The notes beneath the pieces were generated by a model, which was not told the DNA's origin, made no database searches, and saw only the letters and a program-made list of their open reading frames with translations. This document shows positions 48,778 through 60,852 of a DNA stretch of 64,000 bases, piece by piece. The number at the start of each line of letters is the position of its first letter. Position 1 is the stretch's first letter. A program made the position numbers and the translations under genes. Source of the stretch: Heliocidaris tuberculata (Eukaryota > Echinodermata > Echinoidea > Camarodonta > Echinometridae); the NCBI GenBank assembly GCA_025618425.1, contig CM046838.1:14408010-14472009 (forward strand), in the 5' to 3' direction.

Positions 48778-51214
48778 TGAAATATATGGTGGCTATTATA
48801 TGGAAAGTAAATCCTTCAATATAAAGTTGTTTGAATATTCCTTCTAATGATTTATTGTAGTCAGTTAGAATTTATTATGAAACTGCTATTATCCCGATAA
48901 TAGTGGCATAGCTTAGTTGTTGTTGACTTTGAATCACCCCGGTAAAAGAGGTTATCTTTTAAAGAGGTGGTGGAGATAAACTAGGCATTTTTAAAACATA
49001 TACTATGTTGTCACAGATTTTTCGCAAAACGACTACAAAATAAGAATTACAGATACATTTTCAAGCCTCCAAAATTTCTTGAGTAAATATATATGCTCGG
49101 AATCAGCATGACCATGATAAAGCTACCAAAACTACCCGCAACTGATCCATGAATATTGCAAATTTTATGATTCTGGGATATAACTTATAATTTGATGTCT
49201 GCTTGCCATTTCGTGTTCAACATGTGAATTGTGTATCTTATACAAAGCGTAGGCCTATATATTTAATCTGGATAATGGGTCCGGTTCCCCCCCCCCCCCC
49301 CCGAAAAAAAAATGATAATAATCCTGCAGATGGATGGACTGTCTTTCTGATGAATAATGCGTTACTAAAATTATGCTCACAGTGAGGTAAAAAAAAATTA
49401 ATCAGGTTATAGAAACTGACCTGCAGAGGTCCGCTTTCCGTGATGAAGTCTACAGTAGACACATGCAGTTACATATCTCGTCACTTATATTCCTCCACTA
49501 GTATCCACATTGATCATGATAATACATGAGTATGTGGATATGGATATTTGACACGACAGGTCAGGTTCGTTCAGCATCTACACTACTCTTATACACGAGG
49601 AGAAGAACAAATAATCAATACAAACACACTCCAACTGCTTTCGGAAATATACTTTGGCCAGCTGGAATATCGCAGCTTTACGTCATAAGGATAGAAACCG
49701 AAATTTCTATATCTTAGGTTTTTTTTTTTTTTTTTTTTTTTTTTGGGGGGGGGGGTTTCAATTCTATTAGTGCATGTTGCCCCCAAAGTATTTATTTTTT
49801 TCCTGACCTTTTTGTGTGCTTCATCGGGAAATATATAGATGATGACGACGATGATGATAATGATGACGATGATGAACAGAGATGAAAAAGTCAGAAAAAT
49901 AGGCAAGTAAATGGGAATAATCAACGTTACGTGCCATGTAAAGGGATACTTTGTCCAGAAGTTTATCACTGTTGATGGAACGGTCTTTTATGACATGTAT
50001 GCGGGAGGGTATGACGCAAGTTGACGATATCTTCCAAAACCCACGAAGTAGGAACATGTTTTGATATTATCAATTACGTCTGACAAAGGCAAACCCAATG
50101 AGTATTAAAAATAGTGGTAAAGGAATTGCTAAATAAACTTTACATTTTTGACATTTGAGGAAATGGACTTTAAAAAAAGAGAGAGATACTAGGCCTAACC
50201 TTATATCGACGTGTTATCCTTTTTTTTTTCTTTCTTTCTTTGACATGGCAAAATGTTAAGAAAACACTTGAACACTTCTGTGATGAAACAGTCACCTTCT
50301 CTGCAACATAGCAAGTTTTATGCCCTATATGTCTGTTCTCTTTACAGATTCGAATACCATCGTGTGCATGCTCAATGTGTACCCACGGTAAATTTACACA
50401 TCATTAATGAAATCTCGCTTGGTCCCATGAGTAGAGAAACCGGAATATGGTGAGCTACAAAGTAAACAAATAATTCATCACTTCTAAGATGTTTGATTTG
50501 ATTTTGTAGAGAGGGAGTGTGTGAGGGGGACAGAAAGAAAGGGGGATTGGGAGAGAGGCACTGAGGCAGAGGGAGGGAGAGGAAAGAGATAAAGAGCGAG
50601 AAAGGGGAGAAAGAGGCAGGAAGGGAGAGAGAGAGAGAAAGAAAGAAAGGGAGAGAGAGAGAGAAAAAGGAAGAGAGAGAGAGAGAGAGAGATGCTGTGG
50701 AATGGATTCATGGTTCGTGGCGCTCTTTGAGGAAATACAAACTTTGAACCTGTCCATATAAAACATGAAATCTTGCTGGACTTTCTGATAATCATTTCCC
50801 AATAACTGCAACCAAATGAGGAACTAAGTACTAACTCATCTAATGTATTTTCACACTGTTTCATAATCTTTTGTCAACATGTCGTTGTATCGTGACAATC
50901 TTTGATTTATGTTAGATCCTTATCACTCCGCTCGTCAATGCATTATTACACCATTATGGAGAAGAGGCCTATAAATAATGTCTCAAATTAAGAGTGACAT
51001 ACATTCGACAAGGTCATTGTTCTATAGTTATGCCTGTATGTATGTATGTAACCCATGTTGACTTTTTAAAGGAATGTTTGCTCGTTGAAAAGTAGGACTA
51101 AACTTTAAACTTTAAACTTCACCTCACATTGTTGGCCATTTTTAATATAAATTATATTCTATATATAATGTATACCGACCTCTGTCGTTCACGAACTACA
51201 GACATTGGGGCGCT

Positions 51215-51253
51215 ATGTGTTTTTTGTTTGTTTGTTTGTTTGGTTTGGTTTGG

Positions 51254-51284
<31 letters not shown>

Positions 51285-51350
51285 TGTTTTTGTTTTTGTT
51301 TTTGTTTGTTTGTTTGTTTGTTGTTGTTTTGTTGTTGTTGTTTTTTTTTT
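51215..51350. repeat. GT/TTTG-rich low-complexity tract
   Basis: TTTG and TTTTTG repeats; ORFs across it are artefacts. Confidence 0.85.
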
Positions 51351-51809
51351 GTGGGGGGGTGGGTTGCTATATAATGCTGCTGGCATGCAGTATACTGATT
51401 CTAGTACATACAAACTAAATTGATATCTGTTCTTGTTGCTGCATTGCACTATTCATTTCATTATGTAGGGGGATCCAGGGGACGAAGTAGAAATACCCTT
51501 CCCACTGTCGAGACAGGGGGGGGGGGGGGGAGAGGAAGAGGAGGAAGAAAGAAAGCCTTCTTCGTTAAAATTTATGTACTATGTTTGGTCATGTTGGTGT
51601 GGATGATGTGCGTATATATAAGTACTACCACATATTTTTGTGGGTTGAGATCATGATTCAGACACATTAAATGATTCATGATGCATTCTCAGCAGTTTTT
51701 ATCAACTTTGCTTTATTCTTCGCAAAAATTAAACAGGAAAATGCCCAGGGCAGTCTCGCCTGCATCACGCAATTTTCCCGGCAAAATTTTCGCTTGGTGA
51801 AAAATCAAA

Positions 51810-53335
51810 GGTTGGGGCACTTAAGGGGTGCTGCCCCTGAGCCCCCCCCCCCCCACCTTGTGGGCCAGTACCCCATCTGTAAAACTTAAATCCCTTCACG
51901 TAAGATTTATTGGATGGTGAAGTTCATTTGAAATCAAGCTGTGCGTTTTAAAGAAGCAAAATATGTGTACATGAAATAATTGCCATTGGGACACTTTTGG
52001 GATGGTGCCCCTCCATCAGACTCTTGAAGATAATGATCTACAATACTTGAACAACTTGAAGTCTCCTTCCCCTAAGAATGATTCCTACCTAGTCTGGTTA
52101 CAATCTACATCTGCTCAATTAATATTGCATGCAAACGCATAGATATGAGGTACTCACCTTCTTTTATTTTCTCTGACAATATATCTCTTGTTTGTTCGTA
52201 TCATTTATCTCGTTTGTACCAATAATTGTTTGTACCCATTTACATTTATACTGTAAAAAACACATTGTAAATGTGAAATATGAAACAATAAACTGAACTG
52301 AAAACTGAACTGAACTGAACATTTTACAGAAGAAAGAAAAATGTCAATTTGGTGTCACAGGCTCTGGGGGGGGGGGGGTTGCCCCCCCCCCCCTGCCACT
52401 CCACTCTCTCCTTAAGGGATAGGTACCCTATTTCCATTCATTTAGATCCTCTTTGCCGATTCTTACCTATTTTGGTTAGAACCCGGTCATGCATTTAACA
52501 AATATCTCATTTTCACAATAGGGGCACTTAAGGGGTGCTGCCCCTGTGCCCCTTGGAGGCAAGGTACCCTGTTTCAGATATTTAGGTCTTCTTCCTTTAA
52601 GGATGATACCTACCAACTTTGCTTACAATCTTGAAACAAGAAGCAAATATGAATCTAATTACTGCCATTATTGGTGCTGTTAAGGGTGGTGCCCCCAAGA
52701 CTCCTCCCCCCCCCCCCCCCCATATTGATAGGTACCTCCATCTGTATTAATTTAGATCCTCCTTGCCTAAGGATGATCCCTGCCAATTTTGGTTGAAATC
52801 CACTACCAGCAAAGTTTTGAGAAGAAGTCAAATGCATGTGTACAATACATGTACATACTACAGGTACATACATGTACTGTATGTAGAGACAAAACTAAAA
52901 TTTACCCAAAACTTAACGAAGTTAAACTGTCAGTAGGTGACCTTCAATGTGATGAAAATGTAAGATTTGGGTATTCATTTGAAAGAGGGTGATATGAAGA
53001 CAATCTCTACCAAGAATGACGCCAAGTTTCAAAGAATTTGAACAAATACTTTTGAAATAAAGTAAACTTTCACAAACTTAACCTCAGGTTAAATTTTTGG
53101 AACACAATTTAACTCTACTGACCTTAATTGACCTTTTACCTTGACTTTTGACCTGAAATTTGTTCCACATTATTTGTGATACTCTACAACACTTGTGTTC
53201 AAGTTTCATGGAAATCGGACATATCCTTTTGAAATGAGAGCATTTCCAAAATTGTTGACGCCGTCGCCGCCGTCGCCGCCGTCGGAAAAGCGGCGCCTAT
53301 GTCTCGCTTTTTGCTTACGCAGGCGAGGCAAAAAA
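51810..53335 (+). repeat. Degenerate ~150-180-bp repeat array plus GC-rich 3' module
   Basis: Units contain CACTTAAGGGGTGCTGCCCC or its variants (about 51820, 51990, 52525, 52677) and TTTAGATCCTCCTTGCCTAA, with C runs. Downstream, TTGACCTTTTACCTTGACTT, then GCCGTCGCCGCCGTCGCCGC and AGCGGCGCCTATGTCTCGC end the block (to about 53335). No protein is supported. Confidence 0.6.
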
Positions 53336-53399
53336 TGGCTAATAGCCAAAAAGAATCCAAACTACTGTTACAGAGAATGAGCAAATATTGAAATAGCAA

Positions 53400-54403
53400 A
53401 TAACCATGAAAATGTACCTCTACAAACTATGAAAAGAGACAGTCTTCATAAAAAAATATCAGTTTCAAATCATTCATTATCAGTTTCGATTCATTCGTTC
53501 TCATACCAAACCGTGATATGAAGAACCAATGACGCGTACTTTCCACGTATTGTATCTGGAACAAACGGGGCTTTTACTTCTCACATTATTCTCAGAATAG
53601 AAACTCTCTTCTAGCATGTCTTGTTTGAACATTAATTATACAGGCCTATTGAAGAATTAAGGTATACACCAAACGACCTAATCTAATGAAAATCTTTCAT
53701 TTGCATGTCAAACAAGACTTTGGCTTCCAGTAACAGTTCATTTAATCCTTTTTGATTGATGTAATTTTAAAGCGATCCATCTAATCTATGAAAAAAGTGA
53801 ACCGGTTTCCTTGCACTTAAATCCTCCCCGATTTATCTTTTACCATTGTTTACGAAGCCCCCGATTGACTTAGTCACGTATAACCACCACGTCACATATT
53901 CATTGGTGCGTATTTTTAACCCATCATATGCCTATTAAAGATGGGTCCTGTGCAAACATGACAAAACACTCTAATATGAGTATATGAGGCAATGAAGAAA
54001 AATCCATCCAAAGTGTTTGATTAATCAAGAAAACAATTTTTTATACATAATAAAATATTCTTCTAACATTTTGGATTTTTCCCCGCACGTTTATCTCAGC
54101 TGCGTTTGCAAAACGCATTCAGGAAACAAAAGAAATTTCACAAGAGGGCAATAATTCCCCTTTGACAAACGGAGAATAGCGTTGAACAGAGGCATACTAA
54201 AGCTTTTCGTCTTTCACTCATCAGAATAAACGGAGTTGACAAACTAAATGATAATTAATGACTAAACTAAAGTCAATGTAATGAATAAAGACTAAGAAAG
54301 TAGTTATCTTTATAATTGTTTGCCAAAATGCTGCTTTTATGTTTAATTCAATAAAACACATATAAACAAACAATAAAATGAAACTAAGAAATAAATTCTC
54401 AAG

Positions 54404-54435
<32 letters not shown>

Positions 54436-54829
54436 TACCCACCTTAATGCTAAGGGTAATTTAAATGATAATTTGATAAATCAAGTACCTCAATAAGAGA
54501 AATCTTATAATAATTTTTTAAAAAGCTATTGAAGTGTGCAAATGTTATTGCGTTATCAAAATATAATAGATAAGATAACCACCTCGCGGCCTGATATGAG
54601 ATGACGGTTGCCCACATATTGGTAATTCTTGGTTTGGTCCCAAGAATAGGCATTGCATCGATTAAAATAAGAAAATGTCATAAACATATTTTTTCACCAC
54701 TTATGAATAGTCAGAAACATGAACCCAGTGCATTTTTTTTTCTTTTCTTGTATAAACTTTTTTTCTATTCTTAAGTGCATAGAGACATGCAAATTCGCCT
54801 ATGTGTTATGCGCTATACAAAAATGTTTA

Positions 54830-54862
<33 letters not shown>

Positions 54863-55060
54863 AAATTACTTTTGGAATTACATTTTAAAAGTAAGAAGGT
54901 ACAATATTAAAATCATATCATGTCGTACACTTCAGTCATTAAATTGCAAGTAGAACATGTAGAAAGGGCTTACTCATAATTTTGCCGACATAATGTAATG
55001 ACATTGACACAGGATATTATTATTATTGCAGGCTACTCAAGTACAACTAAACCATCGTCA
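53400..55060. other. No gene recognised; microsatellites
   Basis: Contains a TA tract (54410-54436) and ATT repeats (54832-54860) preceded by TATGCGCTATACAAAAATGT, again a SINE-tail-like join. Short unconnected ORFs only. Confidence 0.4.
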
Positions 55061-55066
55061 TGGTCA

Positions 55067-55735
55067 TGACCGAGTAACATTAAAACCCGATTCGCACGAG
55101 GAGTCATTTGCTGACGTTAGGACTGCGTCATGACACTGACTTGTACGGTCTTTTGGTACTTCGTGAAAGAGTGACATCGTTTAAAAAGTGATCGCAAAGC
55201 GGACAGAGCAATCAATATGATTAATAACTGGGGTATGGGTTAATTGCCTTTACAGGCTCGATTAGCTCAAGTACTGACGCAATCAAAATGACGCCTCGTG
55301 TGACACACGACGCGTCTTTTGCTGATGTTAGGACCGCGTCAGTAACTTTGTAAGGTCCTTTGCAATTCATGAAAAAGTGATATCGTATATAAAAAAAGAA
55401 ATTGACTGCAAAATGAACAGTGCAAACAATGCTAAAAACAACTGTCGTATGAGTTAATTGCCCCCACATTCTCGATCAACGTAGGTACTGATGCAATCGA
55501 AATGACGCTTCAGCCGGTCGAGGCGTCATTTCGATTCCGCTGCGCTTATCGAGCATGAGGAGGCAATTTTTCCAGTAATTCAACGCAATGTTTGCATTGT
55601 TCATTTTGCAAACACATTTTTTTGTATACGATGCCACTATCACAATCATGACGCATCAAAGACCACACCTGTTACTGACGCAGTCCTACATTACGCTAAT
55701 GACTCCTCCTGTGTAACGGGCATGAGAATTAGAGG
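55067..55735. mobile_element. Inverted-repeat element with internal direct repeats
   Basis: The left CCCGATTCGCACGAGGAGTC and the right end, which reads inward CCCGTTACACAGGAGGAGTC, are imperfect inverses followed by ATTTGCTGACGTTAGGACTG-like arms. Inside, about 55090-55280 and 55310-55500 are direct repeats. No transposase ORF. Confidence 0.6.
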
Positions 55736-55815
55736 AATGATACAGCATTGCTGTTTAAAGAGGAAAAAAGACATACAAGGGAGAAATACGTCATATATAC
55801 AAATAAAAATCACTT

Positions 55816-56156
55816 AGGCTCGTATTCTCGAAAGTGGCCTAAGTTAAGCCTGGCTTAACTTAGGCCGCTGATTTATGGAAGACCATTTGTCAACCTGTAA
55901 TTCCTGTATAAATTAATATATTAATTTTATGTAACAAAATAAAGAAACAAAATTATTTTCTGGCATGAAATGAGCATTAGAAATCAATTCTATTGTGACG
56001 GTTTTTGTACTTGTATTTAGTTCCAGAACTAGAGGGAGTCTTTGGTGACTTTGTAGGATTAAAAGAGGGTGACATTTCGCTCTCCATACTTCAGTGGCCT
56101 AAATCTACCCACTTAGGCGGGGGTTTAATGTTGGGCACCTTTCGAGAATACGGATC
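55816..56156. mobile_element. PIF/Harbinger-like MITE at the 3' end of the GH31 gene
   Basis: The left GGCTCGTATTCTCGAAAG and the right end CTTTCGAGAATACGGATC are inverse. TTA directly outside both ends (55813-55815, 56157-56159) fits the 3-bp duplication of PIF/Harbinger elements. It ends 40 bp from the GH31 stop codon. Confidence 0.7.
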
Positions 56157-56195
56157 TTAGTCTGTAAGTTTAAGGAAACTTTGTAACAATGCTTC

Positions 56196-58877
56196 CTAAC
56201 TCCACTTCACCGTCAGTGGTTTGTTGAATGGAAGTTGTGAACAGGTGATATCAAGTATCTGAGGGGTTTGCATGTATACGAACTGACATGCCTGACCATT
56301 TGCAGTGACAGAGGTGGGCTTGGTGGACACGCCTTCCACTAGGAAACCAAAGAACTTCATCTTAGACGACCCTTCGAAGCCATCGTAGTCGATCGTTGAT
56401 GTCATCTGGTTATTCTTAGCTTTGAAACTCCAAGAGGTATACTTCCCATTTTCAAAGGAACCGATGTCATCACCATCATCCCAGTACATGTTGCCATCAG
56501 CTGTCCCGTCGATGTCCAAGCAGATGAGTAAGAACATGAGTGGGTTCTGTTTAATCTGAGCGGTCGTTGGATGAGGTATCACGGAGGGAATGATGAAGCC
56601 TCCTCTGAAGTGAAGATTGATCTTGCTTAAAGGGGCATCCAGAATCAGGGAGGTGGACTTGGTGAATGTCATGGGTGGTTCCTGCATAATGGTTGCGTCG
56701 TTATCGTACCAGCGACCAGGAGGGAATGTTGCATTGACCGTGGTGGCGCCCTGGGTAAGGACGGGACTGATCAGCAGTGCCTCACCAATCATGAATTGGG
56801 TGTCAATTTTATAGAGAGATGGATCACGAGGGAAATTGAAACAGAGTGGTCTAGCCACCATGCTGCCATTTGCATGGGCCATTTGAAACCATGTGTACAG
56901 GTATGGGATCAAGGAGTAGCGTATGAGAAGGGCATCTCTGCTGGAATCCTGGCTGGCCTCACTGAAAACTGCTGGATCCTGGTCTTTCATGCCAATACTG
57001 TTATGATTACGTGAGAAAGGGTAAAAAGCTCCTAACTGCATCCAACGTGTGCACAGCTCCTCGGTGGTGTTACCACTAAATCCGCAGATATCAGCTCCTA
57101 CCATCGGGATTCCAAACATGTTGAAGTTGATAATGCCAATGATAGAGGAGTGCATCTCAGGCCATTCGCTGACATTGTCACCCAACCAATGACCAGCATA
57201 CCTCCCAGATGATGGGAATGTGGAGCGAGAGATGATAAAGGGACGCTTCTTACGGATGTTTGCCAGTGTTGTGTAAGAGACGTTGACCTCTGAGAGTCCA
57301 TACAAGCTGTGTACATTGTAATGAAGACCGGCATTCTGACGTGCAGAGGGACACAGGGTCTTGGAATACAGAGTATTGCCTCCAACACCAGGTACATATG
57401 GAGGATTGTTGTAAGTGCTATTAGCTGAGCAACCTCCTGAAAGTCTACCATTCACAAAATTGGAGGGCTCGTTCATGTCCAGCCACATGCCATCAAAGTT
57501 GATTGTATTGTGGAATTTGGTAGCAAGGGTCTGCCACCAGCGTGTTGCATTGGAATGGAACCAGTCAGGATACGCGGTATCTCCCGGCCACACCTTCCCT
57601 GTAAAGATACTCCCATCATCTGCCTTGGTGAAGATGTTGTCCGTGACCCCGGTATCATAAGGAGGATAATTACCTGGTGTCTGAGAGCTGCTGATTGCTG
57701 GATCAATAATTGGAATATAGTGAAGGCCACTAGCGTGTAAATCTGTAACCAATCCGGACAAATTACCATAGGTTGCTAAGTTCAAAGTAAAATCTTTTCT
57801 TCCATCCATATAATCAATATCATTCCACTGCACATCCTGGGGAATAGATGCATTCCTCATCCTCTCCACGACGGCCATGGTGGCGTTGGCCGAGTCGTAA
57901 CCCCAGCGACAGAGATGGAAGCCCAGAGCCCACATAGGCGGCATGAATGGCTTACCCACAACGTCATTGTACTGACGGACAACATCAATGGGATCTTGAC
58001 CAAGGAAAATGTAGAAGTCCAAGATGCCACCAATGGTTCTGTAAGTGATTGCCGGAGCTGGCTGTAGGATAGCATCCATGGCATTGCTATTAAGAAGAAA
58101 GACACCGTGCGTATCTCCATTTGGTTCTAGATTGATGTAAAATGGATGCACACCATACAGGTTGATGTTTGGAGTCGGAGACTGGTCTCTTGCCCAGAAG
58201 GTGAACCTCTGCCAGTCAGTCGGCAGGACTAGACTACTGCGATGCTCACCGAGTCCGTAGATGTAGGAGGATGTCAGAGATGAAGAAAGTTGGATGAACT
58301 GGTCGCAGAAGATAAAGCCCGGGTTTATGGTGGTGTTGAAGATAACTTCTTTACTTGATTTCCTTGTGACAATGAAACCAGAAGGTGCCATAAGCTGGAC
58401 GTCATACATAGGATTAGTTGCCTTCGAGGTGAACGGTGGGGTGTGGATGGGTACTTCATACCTGGCGTTGCCAGCATCATAAATCTTTACATGAAGCCGA
58501 TTATCAGTTTCATAATACACATCCATCTTCAAATTCATAATATCCTTTGGGTAATAACTCTTTGTAGTTCTTGTAAGATTGGCTGTAAAGCCATAATTGG
58601 TTGCTGTTTGCACCCCATTAACATAGCCAGCATAATCAAGAGGATAGTAACAGTACGGTACACCAAACTCCACACTCGGAGGATCCAAAGTGTAGCTACG
58701 TCTGGACTTTGCCTCAGCCCAACAGCAACCACGGGCTTCACATTTCTGCTGAGAAGCCCCCAGTTCTGGATGGCAATCGAAGCGATGGCTATCATCTACT
58801 TGCCCACATTTCTTACCATGAGCAACAACAACGATACAAAATAACACGAAAATATACTTGAGAGAGCTTGACTCCAT
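56196..58877 (-). CDS. GH31 alpha-glucosidase with trefoil domain (maltase/GAA-like), intronless
   Basis: 893 aa, uninterrupted. The ATG at 58875-58877 starts a signal peptide (MESSSLKYIFVLFCIVVVAH, about 1-21). Next comes a trefoil/P-type domain (residues about 22-80: KKCGQVDD, HRFDCHPE, KCEARGCCW, VPYCYYP), then the GH31 N-terminal beta domain and (beta/alpha)8 barrel. The catalytic nucleophile is Asp467 in WLDMNEPSNF and the acid/base is Asp567 in GHWLGDN; their spacing matches human GAA (Asp518/Asp616). Other signatures are WNDIDYMDGRKDF, RPFIISRSTFPSSGRYAGHW and VGADICGF. It hydrolyses terminal alpha-1,4 (and possibly 1,6) glucose units. The C-terminus ends in a beta domain without a membrane anchor, so a secreted or lysosomal enzyme is expected. 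Many NxT/S glycosylation sites are present. No introns occur, unlike vertebrate GAA or sucrase-isomaltase genes. Substrate specificity cannot be told from sequence. Confidence 0.96.
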   Translation of the reverse strand: MESSSLKYIFVLFCIVVVAHGKKCGQVDDSHRFDCHPELGASQQKCEARGCCWAEAKSRRSYTLDPPSVEFGVPYCYYPLDYAGYVNGVQTATNYGFTANLTRTTKSYYPKDIMNLKMDVYYETDNRLHVKIYDAGNARYEVPIHTPPFTSKATNPMYDVQLMAPSGFIVTRKSSKEVIFNTTINPGFIFCDQFIQLSSSLTSSYIYGLGEHRSSLVLPTDWQRFTFWARDQSPTPNINLYGVHPFYINLEPNGDTHGVFLLNSNAMDAILQPAPAITYRTIGGILDFYIFLGQDPIDVVRQYNDVVGKPFMPPMWALGFHLCRWGYDSANATMAVVERMRNASIPQDVQWNDIDYMDGRKDFTLNLATYGNLSGLVTDLHASGLHYIPIIDPAISSSQTPGNYPPYDTGVTDNIFTKADDGSIFTGKVWPGDTAYPDWFHSNATRWWQTLATKFHNTINFDGMWLDMNEPSNFVNGRLSGGCSANSTYNNPPYVPGVGGNTLYSKTLCPSARQNAGLHYNVHSLYGLSEVNVSYTTLANIRKKRPFIISRSTFPSSGRYAGHWLGDNVSEWPEMHSSIIGIINFNMFGIPMVGADICGFSGNTTEELCTRWMQLGAFYPFSRNHNSIGMKDQDPAVFSEASQDSSRDALLIRYSLIPYLYTWFQMAHANGSMVARPLCFNFPRDPSLYKIDTQFMIGEALLISPVLTQGATTVNATFPPGRWYDNDATIMQEPPMTFTKSTSLILDAPLSKINLHFRGGFIIPSVIPHPTTAQIKQNPLMFLLICLDIDGTADGNMYWDDGDDIGSFENGKYTSWSFKAKNNQMTSTIDYDGFEGSSKMKFFGFLVEGVSTKPTSVTANGQACQFVYMQTPQILDITCSQLPFNKPLTVKWS

Positions 58878-58948
58878 CGTGCTTTTAGTCTACACGTGAA
58901 ATTAGAGTTGAAATACACTCATCAGACCATGCAGACAGACAATGGCAG

Positions 58949-58957
58949 CTATTTATA
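58949..58957 (-). promoter_or_regulatory. TATA box of the GH31 gene
   Basis: Minus strand reads TATAAATAG, 72-80 nt upstream of the ATG, leaving room for a 5' UTR of about 45 nt. A proper promoter suggests that the intronless gene is expressed rather than being a dead retrocopy. Confidence 0.6.
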
Positions 58958-58977
58958 CTGTGTACAAGCGTTATGAT

Positions 58978-60850
58978 ATCACATGATCGCAAATCACCTG
59001 ACTGTATTGATGTCGGTTGAATGCATCCCCCGAATCATATCCAGTTTTGACCTTCGTACTTTATGTTCATACAATACAGCAATATATTTGTGCATGGTGT
59101 TCTATATATTTGAAATATTACTAATTGCTAGCTAGCTTCTGGAATTTTTCATTCCTTCATGATAACATAATAATAATAATAATAATCACTACTAGAAATC
59201 AAAATGGTATTCTTGTAATATATGTATTCACTTGTTTAGGTTGCTGATTCCTATAAAGATTTGTTCATATTAAAAAAGCAACAACAACAACAGCCTGAAA
59301 TCTTACAAAAAAATTGTTGTATTTATACACGTAAATTTAGTCCTAATACTGCAATAATGGAGAATAAAACAGTAACATAAACAACCTGAAATCTTACCCA
59401 AAATTGTTGTATTTATACACGTAAATTTAGTCCTAATACTGCAAGAATGGAGAAAAAATATCGTTTACGACTCCTCGATGATGCTAATTAATTGAAATTG
59501 AAATTCAAGCAACGTGTTACAATAGACAGACGAGTCCCCCCCCCCCCCCCCCCCCCCCGTTCCACAGATCGCCGCCCCTGTTTGCGGTAATCACAATGTC
59601 CATATAGTTATTGTGCTTATTATATATGTTGTAAGTTGAGATGATAATATATTATCTCCTGTTACTTTGGTTTGCCACCTCCATTTTGGTTTGCTCTGAT
59701 GCTTTAGCAATAAATGCGTAGATACGACTTTTTAGACGATGTCAACCTAACCGTTTAATATAATAAATTAATAACAAGGCAAATACAATCAATGTTCAGT
59801 CGGGAATCGTTAACATACTCACAGCCAAGCAACGAGGGAGTCGTATAACGGGGTTAAGACATGAACATGAAGAATGTGGACTTTCTCACGGAATTTCATT
59901 CACTTGGGACGCTATAGATTTACTCCCTTGTGTTATATCAACCTGATGCTATTCTCTGTCGACAGAAAATCATAAAATAACGTCATCACGATTGGAAACT
60001 GGATATAATTTGACAAACAAAGCTACATGACCAATATTTGTCAAGGCTTTCAAACCGCCGTGTACTGTGTCCATAAATCATCATAACATGTTATCATATT
60101 GAGGGAGCAAACGTGTGTTGCATGTAATTCTGTCGCTCTGTGTTAGGAGGAAGGTGGTGGAAATTATGAAAATGTAGGTTAATACATTAAATGATAAAGA
60201 GTCAAGATAGAGAACAAGTGCGTGCGTGAATGTCTTTTCAACAAGATGAACATGATGAAGTAGAGGGTAAATGATCGTATCAGTTAGTCCCTGTAAAATT
60301 AAATTTGACAATAAATCCAGTGAATCAATAAACACCCTTCAGGCAATCTCATCGTAATTCAATTTCAGGATATACAATTTTGTTTACAACGCGAACTTGT
60401 ATATGCATATGTCACAAGGGTCTGATATACACATTTTTTTTTTGTTGGTAATATCATTTTTAATATGAAACTTTCCCCCTCAACATAAGCATTAATAGCT
60501 CCATATATATGATAGGAATAAGATACTCGAGTTTCTTGGTTTGAAATAGCACTTTGTGCTTTATCTGGTTCCATAGCCATGATAGCCTTTCTAAACTCAA
60601 TGATGATGGTGTCATGACTCATCAGTTGTTTCAGAAAAATATCAAGGCCTTGAAGGATTCAGTGTGAACTGAATTGCTAAGCCTACGTCAAGTACATCAG
60701 TTTTCTTAACTAACCCCTGAGAAATTAATGAACAAATTGTTAGGCCTACATCATGTATCCGACATACTGTTGCCATGAATTTTTAAAATCATGATGTCAG
60801 CGAGATTTTGCATAATGGCGATTCCGCTTTGCTCCAGCTTTGAGAGTAAA
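58978..60850. other. No gene recognised; tandem duplication and C run
   Basis: A 90-bp direct duplication lies at 59294-59460 (ATTTATACACGTAAATTTAG in both copies) and a run of about 20 C at 59540. Nothing else supported. Confidence 0.5.
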
Positions 60851-60852
60851 GG

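Noticed and set aside
49421..49462. Definite first exon of the LURAP1-like gene
   Set aside because: The in-frame segment begins with GTG, not ATG, and an in-frame TAA lies just upstream; it could be an internal exon but this is unproven.
50455..50864. Ser/Leu-rich ORFs of about 120 aa
   Set aside because: Translation of a GA-rich tract (50510-50690); no domain or splice context.
57098..58844. Other-frame ORFs within the GH31 gene
   Set aside because: Shadows of the GH31 coding frame, without motifs of their own.
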